A stretch of DNA of 36,238 nt from assembly GCA_029266655.1 (NCBI GenBank), contig JAQSWL010000010.1, positions 1 to 36,238 on the forward strand. The letters run 5' to 3'. Positions within the stretch are counted from its first letter, which is position 1; each line of letters begins with the position of its first letter. The notes beneath the pieces were generated by a model. That model was not told the DNA's origin. It saw only the letters and a list, made by a program, of their open reading frames with translations, and made no database searches. The translations under genes were made by a program, and so were the position numbers. The DNA comes from Candidatus Midichloriaceae bacterium. Lineage in GTDB: Bacteria > Pseudomonadota > Alphaproteobacteria > Rickettsiales > Midichloriaceae. Positions 17,444 through 25,241 of this stretch are shown here, piece by piece.

Positions 17444-18490
17444 ATGAGGATAAAAGAAAAAGAGTTTGGTATGACAGATTACCTGCGAGAAATATGTGAA
17501 AAGCTTAAAGCAAATGATGAGTCGCTTACTAAGCTTGATTTGAGCCGTGTAGGCATTCTAAATGAAGGAGCAATAGCTTTAGCTGAAGCTTTGGAGTTTA
17601 ATACAACCCTTACCACCCTTAATTTAAGTGGCTGCGGAATTCATGCTGAAGGAGCAATGGTTTTATCTAAAAGTTTAAAAAATAATAGAAGTCTTACCTC
17701 GCTTGATTTATTACATAACATGATTAATACTCAAGGATTTGTAGCTTTAACTGGACTTTTAAAAGAAAATCAATCCATTATTAGTTTTAGTGTTGGTGGC
17801 CATCTGGTTGAAAATGAAGCAACTATTGCATCTCTATCCGAAGCTTTGATAGTAAATCAGAATATTACTAACTTGAAACTGGTATTTCTTAGAGGCAGAG
17901 ATAGTATAATAGCACCCTTAACTGAAGCTCTGAAAAAGAATAAAGCTATAATTAATTTTGAGCTAATCTGTACAAAAGGAGTTTTAGGGAGAAATTTAAT
18001 AAATGATGTTATACTAGATAATAATAGTAATAGTAATATTCTTTTCTGCAAAACAAAAGTATGTTATGTAGAAAGCGCCAATGCATTAAAGGAACGCAAT
18101 AAAGATCTTTTTAGACTTATGAAGCTTTTGGAAGAATGGGGCATCAATAAAAATACTTATATAACAAAAAGCAATCTCAATAACATAGAAAGGTTTAAAA
18201 ATGCTATTTTTTGGTTAGCTAATAATGGTATAGTAGTAGAATATTATAATGATATTAGATTTATAACTAGTGAAAGCGCTAAACCCAACATAGATATTGA
18301 TCTATCTAAAACTCTTCAACAAGCCTTTCAAGATCTTTATAATTATAAATATTTTTTCAAAAGCTGCAGTATATGTAAAAATATGTCTGGAGTACTCTTA
18401 ATACTTCCTGAAGAGGCCCTAGAAACAGTTGCCTCTTATTTAAACTTTAGAGACATTAAAAAAGAATTTAGTAAATTCTCGGAAATGTAA
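17444..18490 (+). CDS. Leucine-rich repeat protein (RNI/NLR-like repeats)
   Basis: A 348-residue protein. Residues ~25-190 form 28-residue-type leucine-rich repeats like those of ribonuclease inhibitor and NLR proteins: LTKLDLSRVGILNEGAIALAEAL, LTTLNLSGCGIHAEGAMVLSKSL, LTSLDLLHNMINTQGFVALTGLL. More degraded units follow. The region after ~200 is helical and unlike the repeats. The last ~28 residues (LPEEALETVASYLNFRDIKK) look F-box-like. This repeat type is mostly eukaryotic, so a host-directed effector is plausible but not shown. I chose ATG at 17444, with AAGG seven bases upstream, over an in-frame TTG at 17420. A hairpin AGGTG/CACCT (17402-17419) lies in the leader. Confidence 0.85.
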   Translation: MRIKEKEFGMTDYLREICEKLKANDESLTKLDLSRVGILNEGAIALAEALEFNTTLTTLNLSGCGIHAEGAMVLSKSLKNNRSLTSLDLLHNMINTQGFVALTGLLKENQSIISFSVGGHLVENEATIASLSEALIVNQNITNLKLVFLRGRDSIIAPLTEALKKNKAIINFELICTKGVLGRNLINDVILDNNSNSNILFCKTKVCYVESANALKERNKDLFRLMKLLEEWGINKNTYITKSNLNNIERFKNAIFWLANNGIVVEYYNDIRFITSESAKPNIDIDLSKTLQQAFQDLYNYKYFFKSCSICKNMSGVLLILPEEALETVASYLNFRDIKKEFSKFSEM

Positions 18491-18796
18491 CTTCCAGAGT
18501 AGCCGCATTAAAATTTCAGGATCTGTTGCTGTGATGTAGATTTTCCCACCCATTTCTGTAGCTTTAAATTTTTATGAAAATTTTGCTTTGCTTGATTATC
18601 TCGGCTTCACCTATAGCTATAGCGGTATAAAAGTGATAAAGAATTTCGTCATCGCGAACTAGAGTTAAGGCGAACCAGTAAATTTATTGCTACGCAAGAT
18701 TTTATGCCTGGGTTCCCACGGTGGGCAAGCCACCTCGGAATGACTGTTCATGCAGTTTGTCGCATTCTTTTTATACTGACTTAGCTATATTGCCAC
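18491..18796. other. Gene-free stretch of 306 bases, mostly a family B repeat
   Basis: No convincing ORF. Bases 18491-18611 show no clear signal. Bases 18612-18789 are a family B inverted-repeat element. The stop of the tlyC-like gene follows immediately, so this is the space between two convergent genes. Confidence 0.6.
18612..18789. repeat. Inverted-repeat element family B, copy 1
   Basis: The left end TATAGCTATAGCGGTATAAA and the right end in reverse, TATAGCTAAGTCAGTATAAA, are near-perfect terminal inverted repeats. Inside, GTCATCGCGAAC and GGAATGAC also oppose one another, as does GGTGG with CCACC. The first ~75 bases align well with 23294-23365. The size (178 bases) and lack of an ORF fit a MITE-like element. 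Confidence 0.75.
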
Positions 18797-19660
18797 TTAA
18801 ACGCAATAAGCCCTTATTTTTTTCACCCTGCGGGCAGAGGCTTCCAATACCTCAAACTCCCATTTATCTACTTTTAGCTTGGCACCTTCTTTAGGTATAT
18901 GCCCCAGCTTGGTTATTATAAACCCACCTATGGTTTCGTATTCTGGGTCATCTTCATTATCAACAAAATCATAACCCAAAGCAGCTCCAACCTCTTCAAC
19001 TTCTGCAGAGGCATCAATTATAAAAGCATCACCATCCTTATCAATCAATTGCTTTTCCTCGTGCACATCATGCTCATCCTTAATGTCACCGACAAGCTCT
19101 TCCACAATATCTTCAATTGTTACCAAACCTGAGGTTCCCCCGTGTTCATCCAGCACTATAGCTATATGAATCTTTTTATTCTTCATTTTTTTGAGCAGCT
19201 CTGTAAGCTTTATGGTCTCTGGAACGAAGATTATATCTCTAATCAATGAGTCAACACTTGGCTTATCCTTCTGAGACAGTAAACTAGCCTTAAAAAGATC
19301 CTTAATGTGAATAAACCCTTCTATATCATCTAAATTAGATTTATATATCGGCAAACGACTATGGCCTTCGTTTATGAATATCTTTTTGATTTCTGTCAGC
19401 TTCATTCCACTTGAAACGGCTATAATTTCCGCCCTGTTTATCATTACATCTGAAGCTTCTAAATCCCCAAAAGCTAGGATATTTTTGATTATATTGCGCT
19501 CTTCTTCATAAGAATTTTCAGCAACTTTTTGCTCTAAAATGTTTAAAACAGGAAGCTCAAGATAAGCATCTTTGCGCTTAAATCTCAGCAATTTCGCTAC
19601 CTTAGAAAAAACACTTCCAACACGCTTAGCTTTATTATTCTTACTCACCGAACTGTTCAT
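18797..19660 (-). CDS. tlyC: CBS-domain protein of the CorC/TlyC family
   Basis: A 287-residue soluble protein. After a basic N-terminal stretch it has two CBS domains (about 75-195), including VMINRAEIIAVS, GHSRLPIYKSNLDDIEGFIHIKDLF and HIAIVLDEHGGTSGLVTIEDIVEELVGDI. A C-terminal CorC/HlyC transporter-associated domain follows (about 205-285, ETIGGFIITKLGHIPKEGAKL). The membrane DUF21 domain of larger relatives is absent, as in CorC and Rickettsia TlyC. TlyC has been called a haemolysin in Rickettsia, but the CorC relatives are tied to Mg2+/Co2+ handling, so the role is open. It is the last gene of the glutaredoxin-to-tlyC operon, 22 bases after ybeY. Confidence 0.93.
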   Translation of the reverse strand: MNSSVSKNNKAKRVGSVFSKVAKLLRFKRKDAYLELPVLNILEQKVAENSYEEERNIIKNILAFGDLEASDVMINRAEIIAVSSGMKLTEIKKIFINEGHSRLPIYKSNLDDIEGFIHIKDLFKASLLSQKDKPSVDSLIRDIIFVPETIKLTELLKKMKNKKIHIAIVLDEHGGTSGLVTIEDIVEELVGDIKDEHDVHEEKQLIDKDGDAFIIDASAEVEEVGAALGYDFVDNEDDPEYETIGGFIITKLGHIPKEGAKLKVDKWEFEVLEASARRVKKIRAYCV

Positions 19661-19682
19661 TAGTCTTTATGTTGCCTCTATT

Positions 19683-20189
19683 TTATATTTCATATGGGTT
19701 ATCAATTCCCAAGGTTTTAAGCGCTTGAATCTCTAAGGATTCCATTACATTAGCCTCACTTTCAATTTGATGGTCATACCCAACGAGGTGTAAGATAGCA
19801 TGAACCACCATATGCGCATAGTGATTTTTGAATTCTTTACCTTGTTCAATTGCCTCTTCTTGTATTCTAGAAAAGCTAATTGCGATATCACCTATATAAC
19901 TTTCAAGAAAACTATATCCATTGTGCTTTAAAGCATTCACTTCATTTGCAGGGAAAGACAACACATTAGTAGGATAGTCATTATTCATAAATTCTTTATT
20001 AAGATTTTGTAATTCAGCATCATCAGATAAATTTATTGTAAACTCCACTTCATCTACACACGAAAATACTTTAGTAAGCTTTAAAGCAGCAGAAGCCGCT
20101 TTTAAAGTTAATTCCTTAATATTAAATCTCTCTTCTTTCCAATTTTTTACAGATATTACGTAGTTTATTTTAATATTGCTCATATGCAT
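19683..20189 (-). CDS. ybeY: YbeY rRNA maturation endoribonuclease
   Basis: A 168-residue metal-dependent RNase involved in 16S rRNA 3' end maturation and ribosome quality control. The diagnostic zinc site is intact: HAILHLVGYDH, three histidines in the HxxxHxxGxDH pattern. The conserved LNKEFMNNDYPTNVLSFPA block precedes it. The start overlaps the 3' end of phoH by 20 bases (ATG at 20189) or 14 bases (ATG at 20183). phoH-ybeY-corC order is conserved in alphaproteobacteria, so the assignment is firm. Confidence 0.96.
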   Translation of the reverse strand: MHMSNIKINYVISVKNWKEERFNIKELTLKAASAALKLTKVFSCVDEVEFTINLSDDAELQNLNKEFMNNDYPTNVLSFPANEVNALKHNGYSFLESYIGDIAISFSRIQEEAIEQGKEFKNHYAHMVVHAILHLVGYDHQIESEANVMESLEIQALKTLGIDNPYEI

Positions 20190-21123
20190 CGATAATTTTT
20201 TTAGTTAAAGGGTGTCGGACGACATCTTTACTTTCAAATTTGACAATAGCAATCTCTTTTAAATGTTTTAGCTTTTCTATAGCATCAATAAGCCCTGAAG
20301 GTGTGCTATGAGGCAAATCTATTTGAGTAAGATCCCCAGTAATAGCCATTCTAGACCCCTGCCCTAATCTAGTTAAAAACATCTTCATTTGCGGTACGGT
20401 TACGTTCTGCGCTTCATCTAATATTACAAAGGCCCTAGCCAAAGTCCTCCCGCGCATAAATGCAAGTGGGGCTAGCTGAAGTTCTCGAGTCGTTAAATAT
20501 CTTTCGATGCTGTCAAATGGCAACATATCATATAAAGAATCATAAAGAGGCTGCAAGTATGGATCTATCTTCTCTTTTATATCTCCAGGTAAAAAGCCTA
20601 ATTTCTCACCCGCTTCTACTACCGGCCTAGTTAAAATTATACTATCTACTTTTTTCTCTAAGAACATCTGCACAGCCATTGCAACTGCTAAGTATGTTTT
20701 ACCAGTACCAGCTACTCCAATACCAAAGGTAATGGTGTTTTCACTTAGCGCTTTTAAATATTTTAGCTGTCTATCATTGTATGCAAAGATTTGCTTCTTA
20801 CGGGTTTTAATTACAAATTCATTGCTTTTAACCCCTTTTGATTTTAGCTGACTATTATTGCTATTGATGTCTTTTATCATCGCTTTAATGTCATCTTGAG
20901 AAATCTCGCGAGCCCCATTTTCAATTTTATTGTACAGAGCTTCAAATAGGTCCGCCGCAACACTTACATTATCAACCTTACCAGTAATCGCCAGGTAATT
21001 GCCGCGTGTTGAAACAGTAACTTTAAGCAGCTGCTCTATTAAAGAGACGTTATGGTTTTTCTCACCATACAAAATTGCTAATAAGGAGTTGTTCTCAAAA
21101 TTCAAACTTCGCGATGTGTCCAC
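20170..21123 (-). CDS. phoH: PhoH-like ATPase
   Basis: A 317-residue P-loop ATPase. The Walker A motif is GVAGTGKTYLA, Walker B lies in RAFVILDEAQNVTVPQMKMFL, and LTRLGQGSRMAITGDLTQIDLP is the family's conserved sensor block. The N-terminal ~100 residues form the PhoH-specific KH-like domain. The start codon is GTG at 21123, with GAGAG a short way upstream. PhoH-like proteins are linked to RNA metabolism with YbeY, matching the adjacent overlapping gene. It sits 11 bases downstream of the unknown gene in the same operon. Confidence 0.95.
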   Translation of the reverse strand: MDTSRSLNFENNSLLAILYGEKNHNVSLIEQLLKVTVSTRGNYLAITGKVDNVSVAADLFEALYNKIENGAREISQDDIKAMIKDINSNNSQLKSKGVKSNEFVIKTRKKQIFAYNDRQLKYLKALSENTITFGIGVAGTGKTYLAVAMAVQMFLEKKVDSIILTRPVVEAGEKLGFLPGDIKEKIDPYLQPLYDSLYDMLPFDSIERYLTTRELQLAPLAFMRGRTLARAFVILDEAQNVTVPQMKMFLTRLGQGSRMAITGDLTQIDLPHSTPSGLIDAIEKLKHLKEIAIVKFESKDVVRHPLTKKIIDAYEQY

Positions 21124-21134
21124 CTACGCTCTCA

Positions 21135-21842
21135 TTACTCTGTTGACTCTATTTTCCATTCTTCTACCAAAGCTTTTATGTCGTCAATATAATTTTCTTT
21201 GCTAATAAGGTTGCTATCTATTTCATAATGAGCATCTTTAGAAAATTCCATATAACGCACTACTTCTTGTGTAAATTCACTAGTTGCTACACTTTTAGCT
21301 ATTTTCATAAAAACTTTAGGATTTTTAAGTATGTATGCATATTCATCCTGACTTAAAATTGGATTAATATACATAAAAGTTTCCCCACCTTTTTTCCAAG
21401 AAACCACCTTCACAGCTGACATATTAATAGATGGAAGTACCACATGGTTGATGAATGACTTTTCCAAATCATCAGCATAAAATTTATAACTTAATATCTT
21501 ATCAGTTAATTTTTGAAAAAAATACTTTTGTATATTTTCACCTTTTTTTTCCTTGGACAATAATTTTTTAACTAAGCTCTTTCTATCATCGGGAGCATCA
21601 AAAATAACTTCACCCAGTTCCTTGATTTTATGCTGGTTCAAGCAGCCAGACCAATTTTCCTCTACATACTGCAGCTTAGCAATTTTTTTAGCAAGTTGAT
21701 CTGCATCATTACTATTCCAAAAATGCAGCAATTTTGAATCAGGGTCATTAACTGAAAATTGCTTAAGAGTACTGAATATTACATCGTCCTCTTTTTGAGG
21801 CAAAATATCAGACGCCTCGTTTATAGCATGGTTAACACCCAT
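21135..21842 (-). CDS. Unknown protein between glutaredoxin and phoH
   Basis: I do not recognise this 235-residue protein. It looks soluble and mainly helical, acidic at the N-terminus and Lys-rich in the middle, with no signal peptide or membrane helix. One conserved-looking core is VVLPSINMSAVKVVSWKKGGETFMYINPIL. The start is well fixed: the ATG at 21842 follows a perfect Shine-Dalgarno AAGGAGGT with a five-base gap, whereas the in-frame GTG at 21848 lies inside that site. It starts ten bases after the glutaredoxin stop and ends 11 bases before phoH, so it is part of that operon. Confidence 0.8.
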   Translation of the reverse strand: MGVNHAINEASDILPQKEDDVIFSTLKQFSVNDPDSKLLHFWNSNDADQLAKKIAKLQYVEENWSGCLNQHKIKELGEVIFDAPDDRKSLVKKLLSKEKKGENIQKYFFQKLTDKILSYKFYADDLEKSFINHVVLPSINMSAVKVVSWKKGGETFMYINPILSQDEYAYILKNPKVFMKIAKSVATSEFTQEVVRYMEFSKDAHYEIDSNLISKENYIDDIKALVEEWKIESTE

Positions 21843-21850
21843 ACACACCT
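21843..21850 (-). promoter_or_regulatory. Strong ribosome binding site of the gene at 21135-21842
   Basis: AAGGAGGT on the minus strand, ending about five bases before the ATG. It is the best Shine-Dalgarno match I saw in the window, where most genes have weak ones. Confidence 0.75.
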
Positions 21851-21852
21851 CC

Positions 21853-22107
21853 TTAAGCTGCTTGCGATTCTACTAAATTACTTATTTTATTCTGCAACTC
21901 TTCTAGACCATTAATATAATTACCCTCTACAAATATCTGAGGGGTAACTGATCTACCACCACTACGCTCTATCATTTCACGTTTTAATAAAACATCGTGG
22001 GTAATTTCCTTCTCTAAAAAATCTACTTTTTTAGAGTTTAATAGCTGCCTTACTTTATCAGATTGGCGGCAATTTGCTTGAGTGTAGATTATTATCTTCT
22101 TTTTCAT
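21853..22107 (-). CDS. Glutaredoxin (GrxC-like) with monothiol-type CRQS site
   Basis: An 84-residue thioredoxin-fold protein. MKKKIIIYTQANCRQSDKVR holds the first strand and active site. It reads Cys13-Arg-Gln-Ser16, not the CPYC of dithiol glutaredoxin 3. The cis-Pro motif SVTPQIFVEG and the closing NGLEEL glutathione-binding region are normal for the family. Loss of the second Cys suggests a monothiol glutathione-dependent or FeS-related role, though monothiol Grx4-type proteins usually have CGFS. I prefer ATG at 22107 over TTG at 22119. It starts the five-gene operon ending in tlyC. Confidence 0.88.
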   Translation of the reverse strand: MKKKIIIYTQANCRQSDKVRQLLNSKKVDFLEKEITHDVLLKREMIERSGGRSVTPQIFVEGNYINGLEELQNKISNLVESQAA

Positions 22108-22170
22108 TTTGTATAACAAGATAGGTGTATCTGATAAATGCTAACATAAAATATTTATCATTTCAAACAC

Positions 22171-23265
22171 TTACACCTTAATCTTAACATATTTTTTACA
22201 TTTTAAAGTTGCAAAAAATTTAGGAGCCTCAGTTCCTGTTATCCAAACTTGAGCATTTATTGCTTCTAATCTCTCTATTAATGCTAGCGATCTTTTCTCA
22301 TCAAGATGTGAAAAAATATCATCCAATAAAATTATCGGCCTAATATCACTTGCTTTATTCAAAGATTCAACTTGCGCAAGAATTAAAGATAACAACATAA
22401 CCTTAAGCTCACCAGTAGATGCTTTATTAGCACTTATTCCTTTTATTGAATTTTTAATAATAAAATCTGCCCTGTGAACTCCAAATAAAGATTTTCCAAC
22501 TTTTGCATCTAAGCTTCTGGAGCGTTCAAATTCAGCTAAAACTTGATTATAGCTATTTGAATTTAGGTTATTTGCAATTGCGCAACATAATGATATCTCA
22601 GGACAGATAAGAATATTATCATTCATATTCATATGCGTATTCAGGCGCTCTATGGCATCTAGCCTTGCAGCAGATATCTTGATCGCGGTTTCCGCAAGAA
22701 CCCTTTCAAGCTGCGTAAGCCATATGGAATCTGCATTTCCATCCTTTAATAATTTAAGACGCGACCGCAAAGCATATTCATATCTTGCAACATCCTCTGC
22801 ATGATATGGGTTAAAGTTATAAACCAGTCTATCCAAAAATTTGCGCCGCAATGATTTCGACTCAGCAAGAAGACCATCTTGAGAAGGTGTTAACCATATT
22901 ATCTTAACTATCTCGAGTAAAGAAGCGCTAGACCTAACATTTTTATTATCAACCTTAATAATTCTTCTGTGCGATTCTCCACAACTCATACCAATCTCAG
23001 ATATAGAGTCAGCTTCTGCAAAAGCAAAATTATTGGCATTTTCCACACTTGCGAATATAGTCCAGGAATTAGTAGAGGATTTTATTGCATCATCAAAACT
23101 CACATTTCTCAAGCCCTTACCCGGCGCCAGAAATGAGATAGCCTCCAAAACACTAGTTTTACCAGCTCCATTTGGCCCTTCAAGAAATATTATATCTTGA
23201 TTACCTTCAAACAAAAAATTTTTGTGAACGCGGAAATTTTCAAGGTACAAGCGATTAATTGACAT
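22171..23265 (-). CDS. recF: DNA replication/repair protein RecF
   Basis: A 364-residue SMC-like ATPase that binds single-strand gaps and helps load RecA with RecO and RecR. The Walker A motif is GPNGAGKTSVLEAI, the family block LSPGRGLR appears as LAPGKGLR, the signature is STGELKVMLLSLILAQ, and Walker B is PIILLDDIFSHLDEKR. The ATG at 23265 has GTGAGG about eight bases upstream. It lies downstream of dnaN in the usual order, but the two are 275 bases apart because repeat DNA sits between them. Confidence 0.95.
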   Translation of the reverse strand: MSINRLYLENFRVHKNFLFEGNQDIIFLEGPNGAGKTSVLEAISFLAPGKGLRNVSFDDAIKSSTNSWTIFASVENANNFAFAEADSISEIGMSCGESHRRIIKVDNKNVRSSASLLEIVKIIWLTPSQDGLLAESKSLRRKFLDRLVYNFNPYHAEDVARYEYALRSRLKLLKDGNADSIWLTQLERVLAETAIKISAARLDAIERLNTHMNMNDNILICPEISLCCAIANNLNSNSYNQVLAEFERSRSLDAKVGKSLFGVHRADFIIKNSIKGISANKASTGELKVMLLSLILAQVESLNKASDIRPIILLDDIFSHLDEKRSLALIERLEAINAQVWITGTEAPKFFATLKCKKYVKIKV

Positions 23266-23293
23266 TTAGCGGCCTCACTTTAACCTAACCAAA

Positions 23294-23435
23294 GCAGTAT
23301 AAAAGCAATATAAAATTTTGTCATCACGAACAAAGTATGGCGATCTAGTAAATTTATTGTTCCGCAAGACAGGGGGTACATCTACATATAGCACATGCAA
23401 ATTGCCATATTCTTTTATACTATTTTTAGCTAATA
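23294..23435. repeat. Inverted-repeat element family B, copy 2 (degraded)
   Basis: GCAGTATAAAAG, TTTTGTCATCACGAAC and AGTAAATTTATTGTTCCGC align in order with the family B copy at 18622-18697. The right end TTCTTTTATACT and TTTTTAGCTAATA matches that copy's right end. The middle differs. It fills much of the dnaN-recF gap. Confidence 0.6.
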
Positions 23436-23444
23436 TTTTAGTTA

Positions 23445-23466
23445 TAATACCAAATCTCCAAATCAT
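23445..23466. repeat. Solo end of a family A repeat
   Basis: TAATACCAAATCTC matches the family A terminus exactly, followed by a similar AAAT stretch. No second end or interior is nearby, so it is a remnant or a chance short match. Confidence 0.4.
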
Positions 23467-23540
23467 ACGGCACTCAATTCACTAAACTTTTGTGCCCCAG
23501 TCTTAATTTAGAGATCTAGATTAATTCTTTTCTTCATGCC

Positions 23541-24677
23541 TTAAACTTGCATTGGCATTAATATATAAAGGAAGTTATTATCCTCTGAATCACGAGTTGT
23601 TACAGCGCCTAAATTCCCGGAAAAAGTCATCTTCACAACTCCGCCATCAATTGCAGATAATGCATCTAGTACATATCTAGAGTTAAATCCTATCTCCAAT
23701 GATTCAGAAGAATCAAATTCTATAGAAACATCTTGGGCACCTCTAGCGTTACCGTTCATTTCACTAGTGGCACTTATCATTAGCTTATTACCACTTATCA
23801 CGAATTTTACAGCCTTAGTCTTGTCATTAGAAACAGAAATAACTAACTCAATTGCATCTACAAGCTCTTTCTTAGAAACACTTAAGTTTTTATCGTTATT
23901 TTTTGGGATCACACGCTCATAGTCAGGAAATTTGCCATCTATAAGTTTTGAAGTTATAACCGAGCTGCCAATATAAAAAATAATTTTATTAGCACATAAA
24001 GCAATATCAACTTCTCCAACAAAGGAATCTAAAAGCTTAATAACTTCAGCCACTGCTTTTTTAGGCACGATGATACCAGGCATATCTGCTGCCCCTTCCG
24101 GAGTGATAGTTTGGGACAATGCAAGTCGATGACCATCCGTAGCAACTGCGCGAAGGACAGGTATGCCATCTTCAGAAATTGCTACATGCAAATAAACCCC
24201 ATTTAAATAATATCTAGTCTCCTCATTGGAAACAGCATGTCTAACTTTAGCAAACAAGCTACGCAATATCTCAGAAGAGATGCTGAAACGCATAGTATTT
24301 GCAGGGTCTTCAAAACTAGGGAATTCCTCAGGTTTAATGGTAGGTAAGCTAAATTCACTAGAACCAACTTGAATTTTTATAGAATCCTTATCTTCAGGCT
24401 GGCTGATAAAATTAACATCAACATTCTCTGAAATTTTTCTAACAATCTCATACAAAGTAGAAGCAGGAATAGTAGTGCAAATAGGGTTTTTCACAACTGC
24501 TTGAATCTTGTCTTCTATACATATATCCATATCAGTTGCTAATAGCTCTATGCTATTATCGCCATTTGCCGTTATTTTAACGTTGGACAAAACCGGTATC
24601 GCCGCCCGCTTCTCAACAATTGATTGAACGTGGGAAAGCACCTTGCTTAAATCATCTCTTTTAGCTGAAAATTCCAT
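23541..24677 (-). CDS. dnaN: DNA polymerase III beta sliding clamp
   Basis: A 378-residue ring-forming clamp that holds the replicative polymerase on DNA. The N-terminus MEFSAKRDDLSKVLSHVQSI, the conserved IPVLSNVKI and the GVYLHVAISEDGIPVLRAVATDGHRLAL block are typical, as is the C-terminal end LYILMPMQV (usual form MPMR/V). The length is normal. I chose ATG at 24677, with AGG nine bases upstream; a TTG directly precedes it. recF lies downstream. dnaA is not in the window, so this is not evidence for the replication origin. Confidence 0.97.
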   Translation of the reverse strand: MEFSAKRDDLSKVLSHVQSIVEKRAAIPVLSNVKITANGDNSIELLATDMDICIEDKIQAVVKNPICTTIPASTLYEIVRKISENVDVNFISQPEDKDSIKIQVGSSEFSLPTIKPEEFPSFEDPANTMRFSISSEILRSLFAKVRHAVSNEETRYYLNGVYLHVAISEDGIPVLRAVATDGHRLALSQTITPEGAADMPGIIVPKKAVAEVIKLLDSFVGEVDIALCANKIIFYIGSSVITSKLIDGKFPDYERVIPKNNDKNLSVSKKELVDAIELVISVSNDKTKAVKFVISGNKLMISATSEMNGNARGAQDVSIEFDSSESLEIGFNSRYVLDALSAIDGGVVKMTFSGNLGAVTTRDSEDNNFLYILMPMQV

Positions 24678-24707
24678 CAATAACCTAGGATTTTTTACTC
24701 AACAAAA

Positions 24708-24735
24708 AATATAAACTATACTATGTAACTTTCAA
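24708..24735 (-). promoter_or_regulatory. Candidate promoter of dnaN
   Basis: On the minus strand TTGAAA (24735-24730) and TATATT (24713-24708) are 16 bases apart, with the -10 about 30 bases before the ATG. Both boxes are good sigma70 matches. Confidence 0.5.
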
Positions 24736-25051
24736 GACTTAAATTTCCAAAATATTCAGATAGCATATCGCTATAATTGCGCTGATTATTATAGAAAATC
24801 GAATTACAATGCGCAAAAAATACATATTAATAAACATTATCTATGTTTAATTTCACACGCAAACTAGCCGAAGAAATCTGTTTATCCGTAGATATGCTCG
24901 CTCCTTGTAGATTAAGAATATACTATTGTATGTTGAAAAAGTGACCTGCGCAAAACCACCCATACTCTCCAGCGCAACAATTTAAATAGTTTTTAATTTA
25001 ATATATGTATCATTGATTATTATCCAGTTTTCTTCTAAACCTATTAACCTG

Positions 25052-25212
25052 TTATACTAAATCTCATAAATAAACTGAGATAGTAAAGCCAGATTTTGGC
25101 AAAGTGCGAAGGGAAAAAGCAGTTGAATATTCTACATATTCATCAATTTTTACCAGGTGAATTTGCCAAAAGATGCGCTTTAATGCTCAATTTATTTTGA
25201 GATTTGGTATTA
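25052..25212. repeat. Palindromic repeat family A, copy 3
   Basis: A 161-base copy with ends TTATACTAAATCTCA and, in reverse, TAATACCAAATCTCA. Its interior is nearly identical to copy 1 at 6284-6445 and in the same orientation, implying a recent duplication or strong conservation. Its right end lies 29 bases ahead of the chosen start of the PfkB-like gene. Confidence 0.85.
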
Positions 25213-25241
25213 ATTTAGTAGAACCCGAGATCGCAATCACC

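Larger units (their letters stand above)
24678..25241. other. Divergent intergenic region, 564 bases
   Basis: AT-rich space between the divergent dnaN and PfkB-like genes. It holds the dnaN promoter candidate (24708-24735) and a family A repeat (25052-25212). Between 24740 and 25050 I see no ORF, RNA gene or clear repeat. TTATCCGTA and TTATCCAGT are loose DnaA-box lookalikes and are not enough to call an origin. Confidence 0.55.

Noticed and set aside
23275-23466. 63-codon minus-strand frame between dnaN and recF
   Set aside because: It lies entirely within repeat DNA (family B copy and solo family A end) and has no ribosome site or motif.
24740-25050. Replication origin next to dnaN
   Set aside because: Only loose DnaA-box lookalikes (TTATCCGTA, TTATCCAGT) and no cluster, no dnaA or other origin markers. 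Rickettsiales origins are usually elsewhere. GC skew over the genome would decide.
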